Below, in pieces: positions 7,249 through 16,084 of a stretch of 64,000 bases of DNA. The DNA lies in NCBI GenBank assembly GCA_012515535.1, contig JAAYYF010000077.1, positions 1 through 64,000 on the forward strand, in the 5' to 3' direction. Numbering within the stretch: the first letter of the stretch is position 1; every line of letters begins with the position of its first letter. Made by a program: the position numbers and the translations under genes. The notes under the pieces were generated by a model. That model was not told the origin of the DNA. It worked only from the letters and a program-made list of their open reading frames with translations, and searched no databases. This stretch comes from Deinococcales bacterium (GTDB lineage: Bacteria; Deinococcota; Deinococci; Deinococcales; Trueperaceae).

Positions 7249-8469
7249 CTAGTCGACCGGGATGATCAGCGCCTCCAGCCCGCGCGGGTAGTAGGTCATC
7301 AGCTCGATGCCGCTGTCCGTCACCATCACCGTGTCGGAGTGCCGGAAGCCGCCCAGTCCCGGCACGTAGATGCCGGGCTCGATCGAGAACACCATGCCGG
7401 GCTGCAGCAGCGTCTCGTCGCCGATGTCGAGGAACGGGCTCTCGTGGATGCGCTGCCCCAGGCTGTGGCCCACGTGATGACGCCAGCCGTCCCACAGGCC
7501 CTCGCGCTCGTAGTAGGCGCGCACCGCGCGGTCCACCTCGGCGCACGGCACGCCCGGCGCCATGGCCTCGAAGGCGATCTCCTGCAGGTTCAGCATGTGG
7601 TCGAAGTAGCGCCGCTGCTCGGGCGAAGGCTCGCCGATGAACATGGTGCGCTCGAGCTCGCTCAGGTAGCCGAACACGTCGGCGCCGGCGCCCGTCACGA
7701 GCGTGTGGCCCACCTCGAACACGGCGTCGTTGGTGAGCGCGTGGGGCAGGGCGCTGTGGGGCCCGATCTGGCCGCGGTAGATGGCCAGGGCGCCGCTGAT
7801 CCAGCGGTTCACCTGGCGGTACTGCCCGCCGCGCGCGGCGCGCATCAGCTCGGTGGCCTCGCGGCAGGCGCGGCCGACGACCTCGCTCTCGCTGAGGCCC
7901 GGGCGGGTGTAGCGCTGCAGCAGCTCGTGCGCCACGTCGCCCCAGTAGATGCTCTCGCGGATCAGCGCCAGCTCATGCTCGCTCTTCAGCGCCAGCTGCA
8001 GGTCGATCTGCGGCGACACCAGCTCCACCGGCAGCTCGCGGCTGAGGGGGAAGGGCTGGTAGCCGGCCACCACCGGGTAGCCGTCGTGGTCGACGCCCAC
8101 GCGCTTCACGCCCAGCGCGCGCAGGTGGTCGGCCAGCAGCAGCATGGGGTGGCGCTCGCCCGGGTACTCGGGGTAGCTCAGCACCGCGTCGGCCACCGAG
8201 GCCTGCTCGGCGTGCTCGAGCTCGAGGCGCGGCACGAACAGGGTGCGCTCGCCGCCGCGCAGGATCACCAGCCCGATGGGGCGCTCGGTGGAGGAGTAGA
8301 CGAAGCCCGTGTAGTACTGCACGTACTGCTCGTCGAACAGCACCAGGGCGTCGACGCCGCCCGGCACGAAGTCGAAGGCGCGCGCCGCGCGCACTGCGCG
8401 CTCCTCGGCGGTGATCGGCGCGGCCGGCGCGAGGCTCTCCCGAGCCGGCCGCCAGCTGGCGTGGCTCAC
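7249..8469 (-). CDS. M24-family (creatinase/Xaa-Pro peptidase fold) hydrolase
   Basis: A two-domain pita-bread-fold protein of 406 residues: a creatinase-type N-terminal domain (to about residue 160) and an M24 domain. The catalytic histidine region HHVGHSLGQRIHESP and SIEPGIYVPG are intact. Three positions that bind metal in true aminopeptidases are changed: the usual DxGA is TGAGAD, the SDxTRT motif is SELERT, and the final RxED is FRHSD. It may therefore be a metal-independent creatinase- or ectoine-hydrolase-like C-N hydrolase rather than a prolidase. The GTG start overlaps the stop of the upstream hydrolase as GTGA, making it the last gene of the IclR-headed peptide operon. Confidence 0.8.
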   Translation of the reverse strand: MSHASWRPARESLAPAAPITAEERAVRAARAFDFVPGGVDALVLFDEQYVQYYTGFVYSSTERPIGLVILRGGERTLFVPRLELEHAEQASVADAVLSYPEYPGERHPMLLLADHLRALGVKRVGVDHDGYPVVAGYQPFPLSRELPVELVSPQIDLQLALKSEHELALIRESIYWGDVAHELLQRYTRPGLSESEVVGRACREATELMRAARGGQYRQVNRWISGALAIYRGQIGPHSALPHALTNDAVFEVGHTLVTGAGADVFGYLSELERTMFIGEPSPEQRRYFDHMLNLQEIAFEAMAPGVPCAEVDRAVRAYYEREGLWDGWRHHVGHSLGQRIHESPFLDIGDETLLQPGMVFSIEPGIYVPGLGGFRHSDTVMVTDSGIELMTYYPRGLEALIIPVD

Positions 8470-9335
8470 GCCGTCGCCGTCTCGCCGGCAGCGGCCGCGG
8501 GCACGTGACGCTCGAGGAACGCCGCCACCGTGGCGAGCCACAGCTCGCGCTCCTCGTTCTGGGGGCCGTGGCCGCTGTGCTCGAAGATCGCCAGCTCGGC
8601 GCGCGGGATGCCGCGCGCGATCTCCTCGGAGGCCTCGAGCGGCGTGATCCAGTCGTGGCGCCCCACCGTCACCAGCACCGGGATGGTGATCTCGCCCAGC
8701 CGCGCGCTGATGTCGTAGCTCGGCTGGTTCTGGCTGAAGGCGAAGTTGTGGGTGGCGTGGTGCAGCTGCATGGCGGCCACCTTGGCGGCGTCGCCCTCCG
8801 GGTCGGGCGTCACCGTGTAGAGGGGCATGATCATCCGGATCAGCTCGCGGAAGTCGTCGTCGCTCTCGGTGCGGCCCTCGAAGAGGCGCTTGAGTCCCTC
8901 CTCGTCCATGGGGTAGCCGCTGGCCATGGCGCGGCCCAGGGAGTCGCCGCGGAAGCGGTTGCTGGCGCTGGTGTCGCGCAGCACCAGCGCGTGCACGTGC
9001 TCCTGATGGCGCAGCACGTACTCCTGCGCGATCATGCCGCCGTAGGAGCCGCCCGTGAGGACGATCTTGCCCAGGCCCAGCTCCTGGCGGATGGCCTCCA
9101 GGTCGGCGCAGAACTGCTCGTGGGTGAAGGGCGGCGTGTCGGAGCTGGCGCCGCTGCCGCGCTGGTCGTACGACACGATGCGGTAGCGGTCCTTCAGGTT
9201 GGTCCACACCGCCCAGTCGTTGGCGCGGCTGCCCATGCCGGGGGCGCCGTGCAGCGTCACGACCGCCACCTTGCTCGCGTCGCCGGTGTCGTCGTAGGCC
9301 AGGCGCGCGCCGTTGATCTCGAGGAAGCCGCTCAC
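8466..9335 (-). CDS. Alpha/beta hydrolase, proline-iminopeptidase-like
   Basis: A serine hydrolase of 289 residues, paralogous to the one at 4388-5236. It has HGAPG near residue 29, DQRGSGAS near 57, the nucleophile elbow GGSYGG with Ser97, and GRHDW with Asp228. SGHGP with His256 is at the same position as in the paralogue. The start GTG 9335 has GAGGAGG seven bases upstream and overlaps the preceding dipeptidase stop. Its place between an M19 dipeptidase and an M24 protein in a transporter operon suggests it cleaves small imported peptides or amides. The true substrate is not evident. Confidence 0.85.
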   Translation of the reverse strand: MSGFLEINGARLAYDDTGDASKVAVVTLHGAPGMGSRANDWAVWTNLKDRYRIVSYDQRGSGASSDTPPFTHEQFCADLEAIRQELGLGKIVLTGGSYGGMIAQEYVLRHQEHVHALVLRDTSASNRFRGDSLGRAMASGYPMDEEGLKRLFEGRTESDDDFRELIRMIMPLYTVTPDPEGDAAKVAAMQLHHATHNFAFSQNQPSYDISARLGEITIPVLVTVGRHDWITPLEASEEIARGIPRAELAIFEHSGHGPQNEERELWLATVAAFLERHVPAAAAGETATA

Positions 9336-10531
9336 GCCCACACCTCCTCGAGCACGCGCATGGTGTTGCCGCCGATGACCTTGACGATCTCGTCGTCGCT
9401 GTAGCCGTGCTTCACGAGCCACCTGACGATGTTGGGGAACGCCTCGGTGGGGTTCTCGATGCCGTCCACCCACTCCACCTTCGGGTAGGGCGTGGTGCCC
9501 TTGGAGGCCGACAGGGAGAGCGCCTCGCGCAGCGCGTCGTGCAGGCCCACGTGGTCGCCGTAGAGGGTGTCGGGACCGAACGACACGTGGTCGATGCCCA
9601 CCAGGTCCACGCAGTACTCGAAGTGCTCCATGAAGGAGTCGATGTCGTGCCGCAGGCGCTGCTTGGTGATGGTGGTGTGCGGCGCGGCCTCGATGCCGAT
9701 GACGCCGCCGCGCTCGGCGCACGCCTTGATGATCTCGTCGGGCTTGAGGCGGGGCGTGTCCCACAGGGCGCGGGCGCCGGCGTGGGTGATGAACACCGGG
9801 TGCTTGCTGGCCTCGATGGTGTCCATGGAGGTCTGGTCGCCCGAGTGCGAGATGTCGATGGCCATGCCGAGCTTGTTCATGCGCTCCACGGCCTTGCGGC
9901 CGAAGACGGTGAGGCCGCCGTCGCGCGGCTCCTTGAGGCCCGCGCCCAGCGCGTTGCCCTCGCTGTAGGCGATGCCGAGGCAGCGCACGCCCAGGCCGTA
10001 GAGCACGTCGATGCGGTCGAGCTCGTTCTCGATCATGGCCGCGCCCTCGATGGAGACCACGAAGGCGATCTGGCCGTTCTTCTTGGCGTCGCGGATGTGC
10101 TGGGTGCGGGTGGCGAGCACCACCATGTCCTGGTGCGCGATGTCCGACAGGCGCATGCCCAGGTCGAAGATCACGTCGTCCCACTTCCAGCCGGCGCGCG
10201 AGGTGATCATGGCGGTGCCGTCCATCATGTTGTCGAACACGCAGTCCATGCCGCTCTGCGCCAGGCCCTCGTAGCCGGTGAAGTCGCGCCCCCAGCGGCG
10301 GAACTCCAGGAACTGCGAAAGGTCCTTGGGCGCCACGAAGCAGTGGTCGTGGAGCGAGATGACGAGGTTCTCGGTCATGAGCCTAGCGGCGCGCTGCTCC
10401 TGCTCGGCGCTGACCTCGACCTTGCGGCTCGGCACGCGGTCCAGCTGCTCGACGAGCTCGTACTCCTTGTAGTCGACGCCCGCCTCCAGGTACTGGTAGG
10501 CCTTGTAGCCGTCGTAGCGTTTCGGGTTCAC
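9332..10531 (-). CDS. M19-family (renal-type) dipeptidase
   Basis: A 399-residue amidohydrolase-fold protein of the membrane dipeptidase family. Visible motifs are SLHDHC at 59-64 in place of the usual DxHxD, and SIEGA for the bridging glutamate. DISHSGDQTSMD and ITHAGARALWDTPRL carry the other metal histidines, and VGIDHVSFGPD replaces the usual VGIGSDFDG. The first motif has His where the family usually has Asp, so metal binding may differ, although related ABC-operon dipeptidases seem to share this wording. GTG 10531 is chosen because GAAGGAG stands just upstream; the frame is open further, but into the permease gene. It probably hydrolyses imported dipeptides, including D-amino-acid-containing ones. 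Confidence 0.85.
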   Translation of the reverse strand: MNPKRYDGYKAYQYLEAGVDYKEYELVEQLDRVPSRKVEVSAEQEQRAARLMTENLVISLHDHCFVAPKDLSQFLEFRRWGRDFTGYEGLAQSGMDCVFDNMMDGTAMITSRAGWKWDDVIFDLGMRLSDIAHQDMVVLATRTQHIRDAKKNGQIAFVVSIEGAAMIENELDRIDVLYGLGVRCLGIAYSEGNALGAGLKEPRDGGLTVFGRKAVERMNKLGMAIDISHSGDQTSMDTIEASKHPVFITHAGARALWDTPRLKPDEIIKACAERGGVIGIEAAPHTTITKQRLRHDIDSFMEHFEYCVDLVGIDHVSFGPDTLYGDHVGLHDALREALSLSASKGTTPYPKVEWVDGIENPTEAFPNIVRWLVKHGYSDDEIVKVIGGNTMRVLEEVWA

Positions 10532-10548
10532 TTGGTCTCCTTCGGGGG

Positions 10549-11427
10549 TCAGCCGCGCGGGTCCAGCACGTCGCGCAGCGAGTTGCCTAGTAGGTTGAAG
10601 AGCAGCACGGTCACGGCGATGAACACGCCGGGGTAGATCGCGAGCATGGGGTTGAGCCACAGGTAGGCCTGGGCGTTCTGGAGCATGTTGCCCCACGACG
10701 CGAGGGGCGGCTGGATGCCCAGCCCCAGGTAGCTGAGGCCGGCCTCGGAGAGGATGGCCCAGCCCACGCCCAGCGTGGCCAGCACGATGGCCTGCGGCAG
10801 CACCTGCGGGAAGATGTGCTTGAGCATCACGCGCAGGTGGCCGCCGCCCAGAGCCTGCGACGCCTCCACGAACTCGCTCTGCCGGAACTTCTTGAACTCC
10901 GCGTACACCGGCCGCGCCATCTGCGGCCAGAACGAGAAGCCCACGGTGAGGATCACCATGAGGGGGTGGTTGCCGAAGCTGGTGACGATCACCAGGATGA
11001 GGAAGAACGCTGGGATGGCCATGAACACGTCCACCAGCCGCATGATCACGCTCTCGGTGAGGCCGCCGAAGTAGCCGGCAGCGGCGCCCGCCAGGCTGCC
11101 GATCAGCAGCCCCACCAGCATCGACACGAGGCCCACCGCCAACGACACGCGGCCGCCGGCCAGGATGCGCGCGAACACGTCGCGGCCCAGCTCGTCGGTG
11201 CCCAGCCAGTGCTCGGTGGTGGGCGGCTTCAGCGTGTGCAGGGGCGCGGTGCGCGACGGCGAGTGCGGGTAGAGCTCGGGGCCTACGGTCACCATCAGCG
11301 CCAGCAGCACGATGCCCACCAGCGCGGCGATGCCTAGCGGCTGGCGGCGCACCTTGCGCCAGAAGCGCGAGCGGCGCCGGCGCGCCACGGGGGCGGTGAC
11401 GGGCGGCGTGGCGGCGAGGTCAGCCAT
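10549..11427 (-). CDS. Peptide ABC transporter permease, DppC/OppC type
   Basis: Inner-membrane subunit of 292 residues. After a basic arginine-rich N-terminus there is a membrane helix, the hallmark HWLGTDELGRDVFARILAGGRVS, further helices, and an EAA loop (EFVEASQALGGGHLRVMLKHIFPQ). The motif SYLGLGIQPPLASWGNML near the end is typical of DppC. Its ATG lies within the last codons of the DppB gene (8-base overlap), so translation is coupled. It forms an importer with the DppB and SBP genes just upstream. Confidence 0.93.
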   Translation of the reverse strand: MADLAATPPVTAPVARRRRSRFWRKVRRQPLGIAALVGIVLLALMVTVGPELYPHSPSRTAPLHTLKPPTTEHWLGTDELGRDVFARILAGGRVSLAVGLVSMLVGLLIGSLAGAAAGYFGGLTESVIMRLVDVFMAIPAFFLILVIVTSFGNHPLMVILTVGFSFWPQMARPVYAEFKKFRQSEFVEASQALGGGHLRVMLKHIFPQVLPQAIVLATLGVGWAILSEAGLSYLGLGIQPPLASWGNMLQNAQAYLWLNPMLAIYPGVFIAVTVLLFNLLGNSLRDVLDPRG

Positions 11428-12367
11428 AGCGGATCCTCGGGTCTGCCACGGCGTAGAGCAGGTCCACCAGCAGGTTGACGAGCACGGTGAGGGCGCCCAC
11501 CAGCACGGTCACGCCCAGGATGACGGGGTAGTCGCGGCCGCTAGCGGCGTCGATGGCCAGGCGGCCCAGGCCGGCCCAGCCGAACACGCTCTCGATGACC
11601 ACCGAGCCCGACAGCAGCACGGTGGTGACGAGGCCCAGGATGGAGATCACGGGTACCAGCGCGTTCTTGAAGGTGTGCTTCCAGACGATGCCGCGCTGCC
11701 TCAGGCCCTTGGCACGCGCGGTGCGCACGAAGTCGGACGCCAGCACCTCGAGGAGCGCCGAGCGTGTGACGCGGACCACGTTGGGCATGAGACTGAACGC
11801 CAGCACACCGGCGGGCAGCACCGCGTGGCGCAGTCGGTCGAGCAGGTCGAAGCCGCGCCCTACCGTCCCGCTGCCCGCCGCCGGCAGCCAGCCGAGGGTG
11901 ACGGCGAAGAGGATGATGGCCACGATGCCCAGCCAGAAGTTGGGCACCGACATGCCGATGGTGGAGAGGATGCTGACGGCGTGATCGGGCCAGCGGTTGT
12001 GGTGCATGGCCGCCACCACCCCCAGCACCACCCCGAACAGGGTGGTGAGGAGCAGGGCGTAGGTGGCCAGCTGCAGCGTCACGCCCATGCGTTGCGCCAG
12101 CAGGCGCGCCACCGGCAGGCCCTGGTTGATGGAGGTGCCCAGGTCGCCGCGCACGGCGCCCAGCAGCCAGCTCACGTACCGCACCGGCGCCGGTCGGTCG
12201 AGGCCGTACTGCTTGAGGCGCGCCTCGCGCTCGGCGGCGGTGCTCTCCATGTTGACGAGCGACGAGGGGCCGCCCGGGGCGAGGTCGATGAGGAAGAAGG
12301 TGACGAGCGAGATGAGGAAGAGGACCAGCACCCCCTGCAGCAAGCGGTTGACGGTGTAGGAGGCCAT
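11420..12367 (-). CDS. Peptide ABC transporter permease, DppB/OppB type
   Basis: Membrane subunit of 315 residues, with an N-terminal helix (RLLQGVLVLFLISLVTFF), the DppB motif DLAPGGPSSLV and six predicted membrane segments. The EAA loop is LEVLASDFVRTARAKGLRQR followed by HTFKNALVPV. It lies 127 bases downstream of its SBP gene, with a strong hairpin in the gap, and overlaps the DppC gene. The ending GLGRLAIDAASGRDYPVILG is characteristic of the family. Confidence 0.93.
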   Translation of the reverse strand: MASYTVNRLLQGVLVLFLISLVTFFLIDLAPGGPSSLVNMESTAAEREARLKQYGLDRPAPVRYVSWLLGAVRGDLGTSINQGLPVARLLAQRMGVTLQLATYALLLTTLFGVVLGVVAAMHHNRWPDHAVSILSTIGMSVPNFWLGIVAIILFAVTLGWLPAAGSGTVGRGFDLLDRLRHAVLPAGVLAFSLMPNVVRVTRSALLEVLASDFVRTARAKGLRQRGIVWKHTFKNALVPVISILGLVTTVLLSGSVVIESVFGWAGLGRLAIDAASGRDYPVILGVTVLVGALTVLVNLLVDLLYAVADPRIRYG

Positions 12368-12416
12368 CTACCGGTCGTCCGTTAGGTAGTTCATCGTTCA
12401 GCCTGTGTCTCCGGGG

Positions 12417-12450
12417 CCGGGCGCCACGCGGGGTGCGGCGTGGCGCCCGG
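12417..12450 (-). terminator. Strong intercistronic hairpin between binding protein and permease genes
   Basis: A perfect 13-bp stem (CCGGGCGCCACGC with its complement) encloses an 8-base loop, 45 bases after the SBP stop codon. It mirrors the hairpin at 2363-2396 in the first operon and probably sets the binding-protein to permease ratio by message stability or partial termination. Confidence 0.55.
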
Positions 12451-12494
12451 GAAGGAACCCGAGGCGGTGAGCGTCGCTCAGCGGGCGAGCCCGC

Positions 12495-14090
12495 TCAACG
12501 CGCTACGTACCACTCCTCGGAGTGCTGGAACGCCGTGGCGGCGTTGATCTCGGGCATGCCCTGCAGCGTGTTGCGCTTCACGCTGATGATGTCGGGGTGC
12601 CACAGGTAGAGGTAGGGCAGCTCGACGGCCAGGAGCTCCTGCAGCGCGTAGTAGGCGTCCTGCTGCTCCTCGGCGGTGAGGGCGCGGCGGCCGGCGGCGA
12701 GCAGCTCGTCGAGCTCCTCGTTGCAGTAGTTGGGGATGTTGTTGCCGGTGTGCGCGGCGCTGCACGACACGTACGGGGTCACGTCGGGGGTGGGCGGCAT
12801 GCTCCACCAGGCCACCGAGGCCTCGTAGTCGCGCTCCAGGATCACCTGCTGGATGTAAGCGTTCCACTCGATGGTGGTCAGCTCGGCCTTCACGCCCACG
12901 TCGGCCCAGAACTGCTGGATGAGCAGCGAGGCGGGGGTCAGCTCGGCGTAGGAGGCGGTGGGCATGTCGATCACGAACGGCTGGCCGTCCTTCTGCAGCA
13001 CGCCGTCCGCGCCCGGCGTCCAGCCCGCCTCGGCGAGCAGCGCCTTGGCCCGCTCGGGGTCGTAGGCGTGCTGCTCGACGTCGGGGTTGTGCAGCGCAGC
13101 CAGCAGCGGCGCGATGGGGCCGGTGGCCACCTGGCCGTAGCCCTGCACGAGGGCGTCGATCAGCGCCTGCCGGTCGATGGCCGTGAGGAGCGCCTGGCGC
13201 ACGCGCACGTCCTGGAAGCGCTCGTCGTCCATGTTGAGCGCCACGAAGTAGAAGATGTTCTGGCTCTGGCGCATGACGTCGAGAGCGGGGTTGCGCTCCA
13301 CGCCAGCGAGGGCGGTGGGGTTGAGGCGCCCCACCAGGTCGAGCTGGCCAGCCAGCAGCTGCGCCACCTGCGTGTTGGTGTCGGGGATGATGCGGAACAC
13401 GATGCCGGCGAGCTTGGGCGCGCTACCGTAGTAGTTCTCGTTGGGCACCATGCGCACGTGCGAGCCCGACACGTACTCGGCGACCTTGTAGGGGCCGGTG
13501 GAGACGGGCTGCTGCTTGTTGAACGACGCCACCGTCAGCGGGTTCTCGGCGTCGCTCAGCACGTGCGCGGGCAGGATGCCGGCGTACGACGCCAGGTAGT
13601 ACGGCAGGGCCGAGAAGGGCGTGTTCAGCACGAAGCGCACCGTGTACTGGTCGACGACCTCCACGCGCTCCACGGCCGCGAACTGGTTGGCGCTCTGCGC
13701 CCCCAGCTCCGGGTTCTTCACCACGTCGTTGAAGGTGAAGGCCACGTCGTCGGCGTCGAACGGGTCGCCGTCCGACCACAGCACGTCGTCGCGCAGGTAG
13801 AAGGTCCACGCCAGCGCGTCCTCCGACGCCTCCCAGCGCTCGGCCAGGGCCGGAGAGGGGGAGAGGTCGGTGGGGGAGTAGCGCGTGAGTTGCTCGAAGA
13901 GGATGGTGTTGATGAGGTTGGACTCGATCACCGCGCCCGGCGCCCACGGGTTCATGGTGGGGTCGGCGTTGGTGGCTAGGTTGATGACGGCGTTGGGGTC
14001 GTGGTCCTGCGCGGAGGCGGCGGCGAAGAGCGCCAGTGCCGCTGCCAGGAGCAGGGTGAGGAACGGCCGGGGGAACCTGTGCTTGCTCAC
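12495..14090 (-). CDS. Peptide ABC transporter substrate-binding protein (SBP family 5)
   Basis: Extracytoplasmic peptide receptor of 531 residues. A basic start and a hydrophobic signal peptide (LTLLLAAALALFAAASAQ) are followed by INLATNADPTMNPW and the family hallmark ALAERWEASEDALAWTFYLRDD. I choose GTG 14090 because GGAGGT stands five bases before it; the frame stays open upstream into the IclR gene. The gap to IclR is only 20 bases, so the regulator and transporter are one transcription unit. The family-typical RQALLTAIDRQALIDALVQG is present. The ligand is unknown. Confidence 0.92.
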   Translation of the reverse strand: MSKHRFPRPFLTLLLAAALALFAAASAQDHDPNAVINLATNADPTMNPWAPGAVIESNLINTILFEQLTRYSPTDLSPSPALAERWEASEDALAWTFYLRDDVLWSDGDPFDADDVAFTFNDVVKNPELGAQSANQFAAVERVEVVDQYTVRFVLNTPFSALPYYLASYAGILPAHVLSDAENPLTVASFNKQQPVSTGPYKVAEYVSGSHVRMVPNENYYGSAPKLAGIVFRIIPDTNTQVAQLLAGQLDLVGRLNPTALAGVERNPALDVMRQSQNIFYFVALNMDDERFQDVRVRQALLTAIDRQALIDALVQGYGQVATGPIAPLLAALHNPDVEQHAYDPERAKALLAEAGWTPGADGVLQKDGQPFVIDMPTASYAELTPASLLIQQFWADVGVKAELTTIEWNAYIQQVILERDYEASVAWWSMPPTPDVTPYVSCSAAHTGNNIPNYCNEELDELLAAGRRALTAEEQQDAYYALQELLAVELPYLYLWHPDIISVKRNTLQGMPEINAATAFQHSEEWYVAR

Positions 14091-14110
14091 TTCTACCTCC
14101 AGGATGTGTG

Positions 14111-14926
14111 TCATCCCGCCTGCGCGAAGCGCCGCGTGATGGCGGCTGCCTTCTCGACGACGAGTGCGCCCAGGGCGCTCAAGGTCTCCCGTCCCACTCG
14201 GAAGGAAGGACCTCCGACACTGATGCCAGCGACGACCACCCCTCGGTCGTCGAAGATCGGCGCCCCCACGCCGCGCGCCGAGGCGTCGTAGTCCTCGTCG
14301 CTGATGGAGTACCCGCGCGCGCGGGTCTCGGCCAGTTCCCGCCTCAGGGCGGCGGCGTCGAGCACCGTGCGCTCCGTGTAGGCGGGCAGGCGGTCGAGGT
14401 CGGCCAGGATGCGCTCCTGGTCGGCCTCGGGAAGGAAAGCGAGCATGGCTTTGGGCACGGCGCCGGCGTGCAGCGGCACCGTCACGCCCAGGACCGAGGC
14501 GAGCCGCACGAGCTGCGGCGAGTCGCGTCGGTCGACGCACACGGCGTGATCGCCGGCGCGCACGAAGAGGTTGACCGACTCCCCCGACTGCGCTGCCAGC
14601 TCGTCGAGGAACGGGCCGGCGAGCTCGGGCAGCGAGCGCTGCTTGGGCTGGGCGCTGGCGCTGCTGAGCTGATGCAGCAGCGGCGTGAGCTCGAAGCGAC
14701 CGTCGTCGGCCAACACCAGGTAACCGGCTGCCTCGAGGGTCTTGACCGAGCGGTAGAGCTGGTTCTTCTCGAGGCCCGTGACGTCCGCCAGCTCCGCCAG
14801 CGAGAAACGGAACGGCCGCTGCGCGAACGCCTTCAGGAGCTCGAGCGTTCGCAGGGCGGAACCTATGACGTACCTACCCCGCCCGGTGGCGTCGGGGTGG
14901 TCCGGCGGGATATCGAGGAAGACGAT
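14111..14926 (-). CDS. IclR-family transcriptional regulator (apparent non-canonical start)
   Basis: A regulator heading the peptide-uptake operon. The winged helix-turn-helix is complete: GSALRTLELLKAF, then FSLAELADVTGLEKNQLYRSVKTLEAAGYLVL. It is followed by an IclR effector-binding domain (FVRAGDHAVCVDRRDSPQLVRLA ends that core), with SISDEDYDASARGVGAPIFD near the C-terminus. No ATG, GTG or TTG exists in frame upstream of the DNA-binding helix. The first GTG (14716) lies after it and would delete the domain. The best site is ATC 14926, six bases after AAGGAG and about 25 bases after the predicted transcription start, giving 271 residues, a normal length. A sequence error turning ATG into ATC is the main alternative. 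Confidence 0.8.
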   Translation of the reverse strand: MVFLDIPPDHPDATGRGRYVIGSALRTLELLKAFAQRPFRFSLAELADVTGLEKNQLYRSVKTLEAAGYLVLADDGRFELTPLLHQLSSASAQPKQRSLPELAGPFLDELAAQSGESVNLFVRAGDHAVCVDRRDSPQLVRLASVLGVTVPLHAGAVPKAMLAFLPEADQERILADLDRLPAYTERTVLDAAALRRELAETRARGYSISDEDYDASARGVGAPIFDDRGVVVAGISVGGPSFRVGRETLSALGALVVEKAAAITRRFAQAG

Positions 14927-14958
14927 CGCGCTCTCCTTACCTGGTGATATGAGTGTGC

Positions 14959-14987
14959 AATGTAAACCGGTTATCGGTGGATGTCAA
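14959..14987 (-). promoter_or_regulatory. Near-consensus promoter of the IclR/peptide operon with internal dyad
   Basis: On the minus strand TTGACA (14987-14982), a 17-base spacer and TACATT (14964-14959) form a near-perfect sigma-70-type promoter. The region 14962-14975 is an imperfect palindrome centred on AACCGGTT that overlaps the spacer and -10 box, a plausible operator for the adjacent IclR protein. Confidence 0.75.
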
Positions 14988-15154
14988 TGGTGTGGCATGG
15001 ACTAGCCGGGCGGCGGTCGGCACGGGCTGCGGCCCGCCTGGCGGCGCGCGCCCTGCTGGGCATCGCGAGACAAGCGCCGTCGCCCTGAGTTCGTACGGGG
15101 CGACGGCGGAGACGGCGGTGTCGGATGGGGGACGGGGCGCTGGCGCCCCGCCGG

Positions 15155-16084
15155 TCACCTACCCACCATGCGCGGGTCGAGCAGGTCGCGCACCCGGTCG
15201 CCCAGCAGGTTCAGCGCCAGCACCACCAGGAAGATCATCGCGCCCGGCACCAGCGACACCCAGGGGGCTACGCGCAGGTACTGCCGGCCGTTGGAGAGCA
15301 TCACGCCCCACTCGGCCAGGGGCGGCTGCGCGCCCAGCCCCAGGAAGCTCATGCCGGCCGCGGCCATGATCATGAAGCCCACGTCGAGGGTGGCGGCCAC
15401 CAGGATGGGGCTCAGCGAGTTGCTCAGCACGTGCTTCACCAGGATCCAGCCGGTGGAGGCGCCGGCCGCCTCGGCGGCCTCGACGAACTCCCGCTCGCGC
15501 AGCGCCAGCGCGCTGGCGCGCGCGATCCTCACGTAGTAGGGGATGCCGGCGATGGCGATGGCCAGCATGGTGTTGAGCAGGCCCGGCCCCAGGATGGCCA
15601 CGACCATCAGGGCCAGCAGGATGTAGGGGAAGGCCAGCAGCAGGTCGATGAAGCGTTGCGCCCAGAAGTCGAAGCGCCCGCCGAGGTAGCCGCTCACGAG
15701 GCCCAGGGCCACGCCCGCGGCGGCCGCGATGGCCACCGCCAGGAAGCCCACGCCGAGCGACACGCGCGCGCCCCACACCACCCGCGACAGCAGGTCGCGG
15801 CCGAACTCGTCGGTGCCCAGCGGGTAGCCGGGCGTGAGCGGCGGCTTGAGGCGGTCGACGAGCGAACCGCGCGTGGGGTCGGGCAGCCCCAGCCAGGGCG
15901 CCAGCAGGGCGGCCAGCACGATGAGCGCCAGCACGCCGAAGGCCACGGCCGCTACCGGCTCGCGCAGGAACACGCGCCAGAACGAGCGCCGCTTGCCGGC
16001 GGGCGTCTCCGCCGGCGACCCGGGTGGCGCGCTGGCCGGCTGCGTGGCGCCCGGCGCGGCGCGGGGGATGCCGCGCGTCGTCAC
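15155..16084 (-). CDS. Peptide ABC transporter permease, DppC/OppC type
   Basis: Membrane subunit of the third Opp-type importer, 309 residues from GTG 16084, which overlaps the upstream permease stop (GTGA). The proline-rich N-terminus is followed by a helix and by PLGTDEFGRDLLSRVVWGAR. The EAA loop is EFVEAAEAAGASTGWILVKH and the closing motif is SFLGLGAQPPLAEWGVMLS. It is the last gene of the operon; about 230 bases then separate it from the IclR operon, which has its own promoter. I saw no clear terminator there. Confidence 0.93.
   Translation of the reverse strand: MTTRGIPRAAPGATQPASAPPGSPAETPAGKRRSFWRVFLREPVAAVAFGVLALIVLAALLAPWLGLPDPTRGSLVDRLKPPLTPGYPLGTDEFGRDLLSRVVWGARVSLGVGFLAVAIAAAAGVALGLVSGYLGGRFDFWAQRFIDLLLAFPYILLALMVVAILGPGLLNTMLAIAIAGIPYYVRIARASALALREREFVEAAEAAGASTGWILVKHVLSNSLSPILVAATLDVGFMIMAAAGMSFLGLGAQPPLAEWGVMLSNGRQYLRVAPWVSLVPGAMIFLVVLALNLLGDRVRDLLDPRMVGR

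Noticed and set aside
14111-14716. A short 201-residue IclR protein starting at GTG 14716
   Set aside because: This start would remove the whole DNA-binding domain, which is encoded in frame immediately upstream together with a promoter and Shine-Dalgarno.
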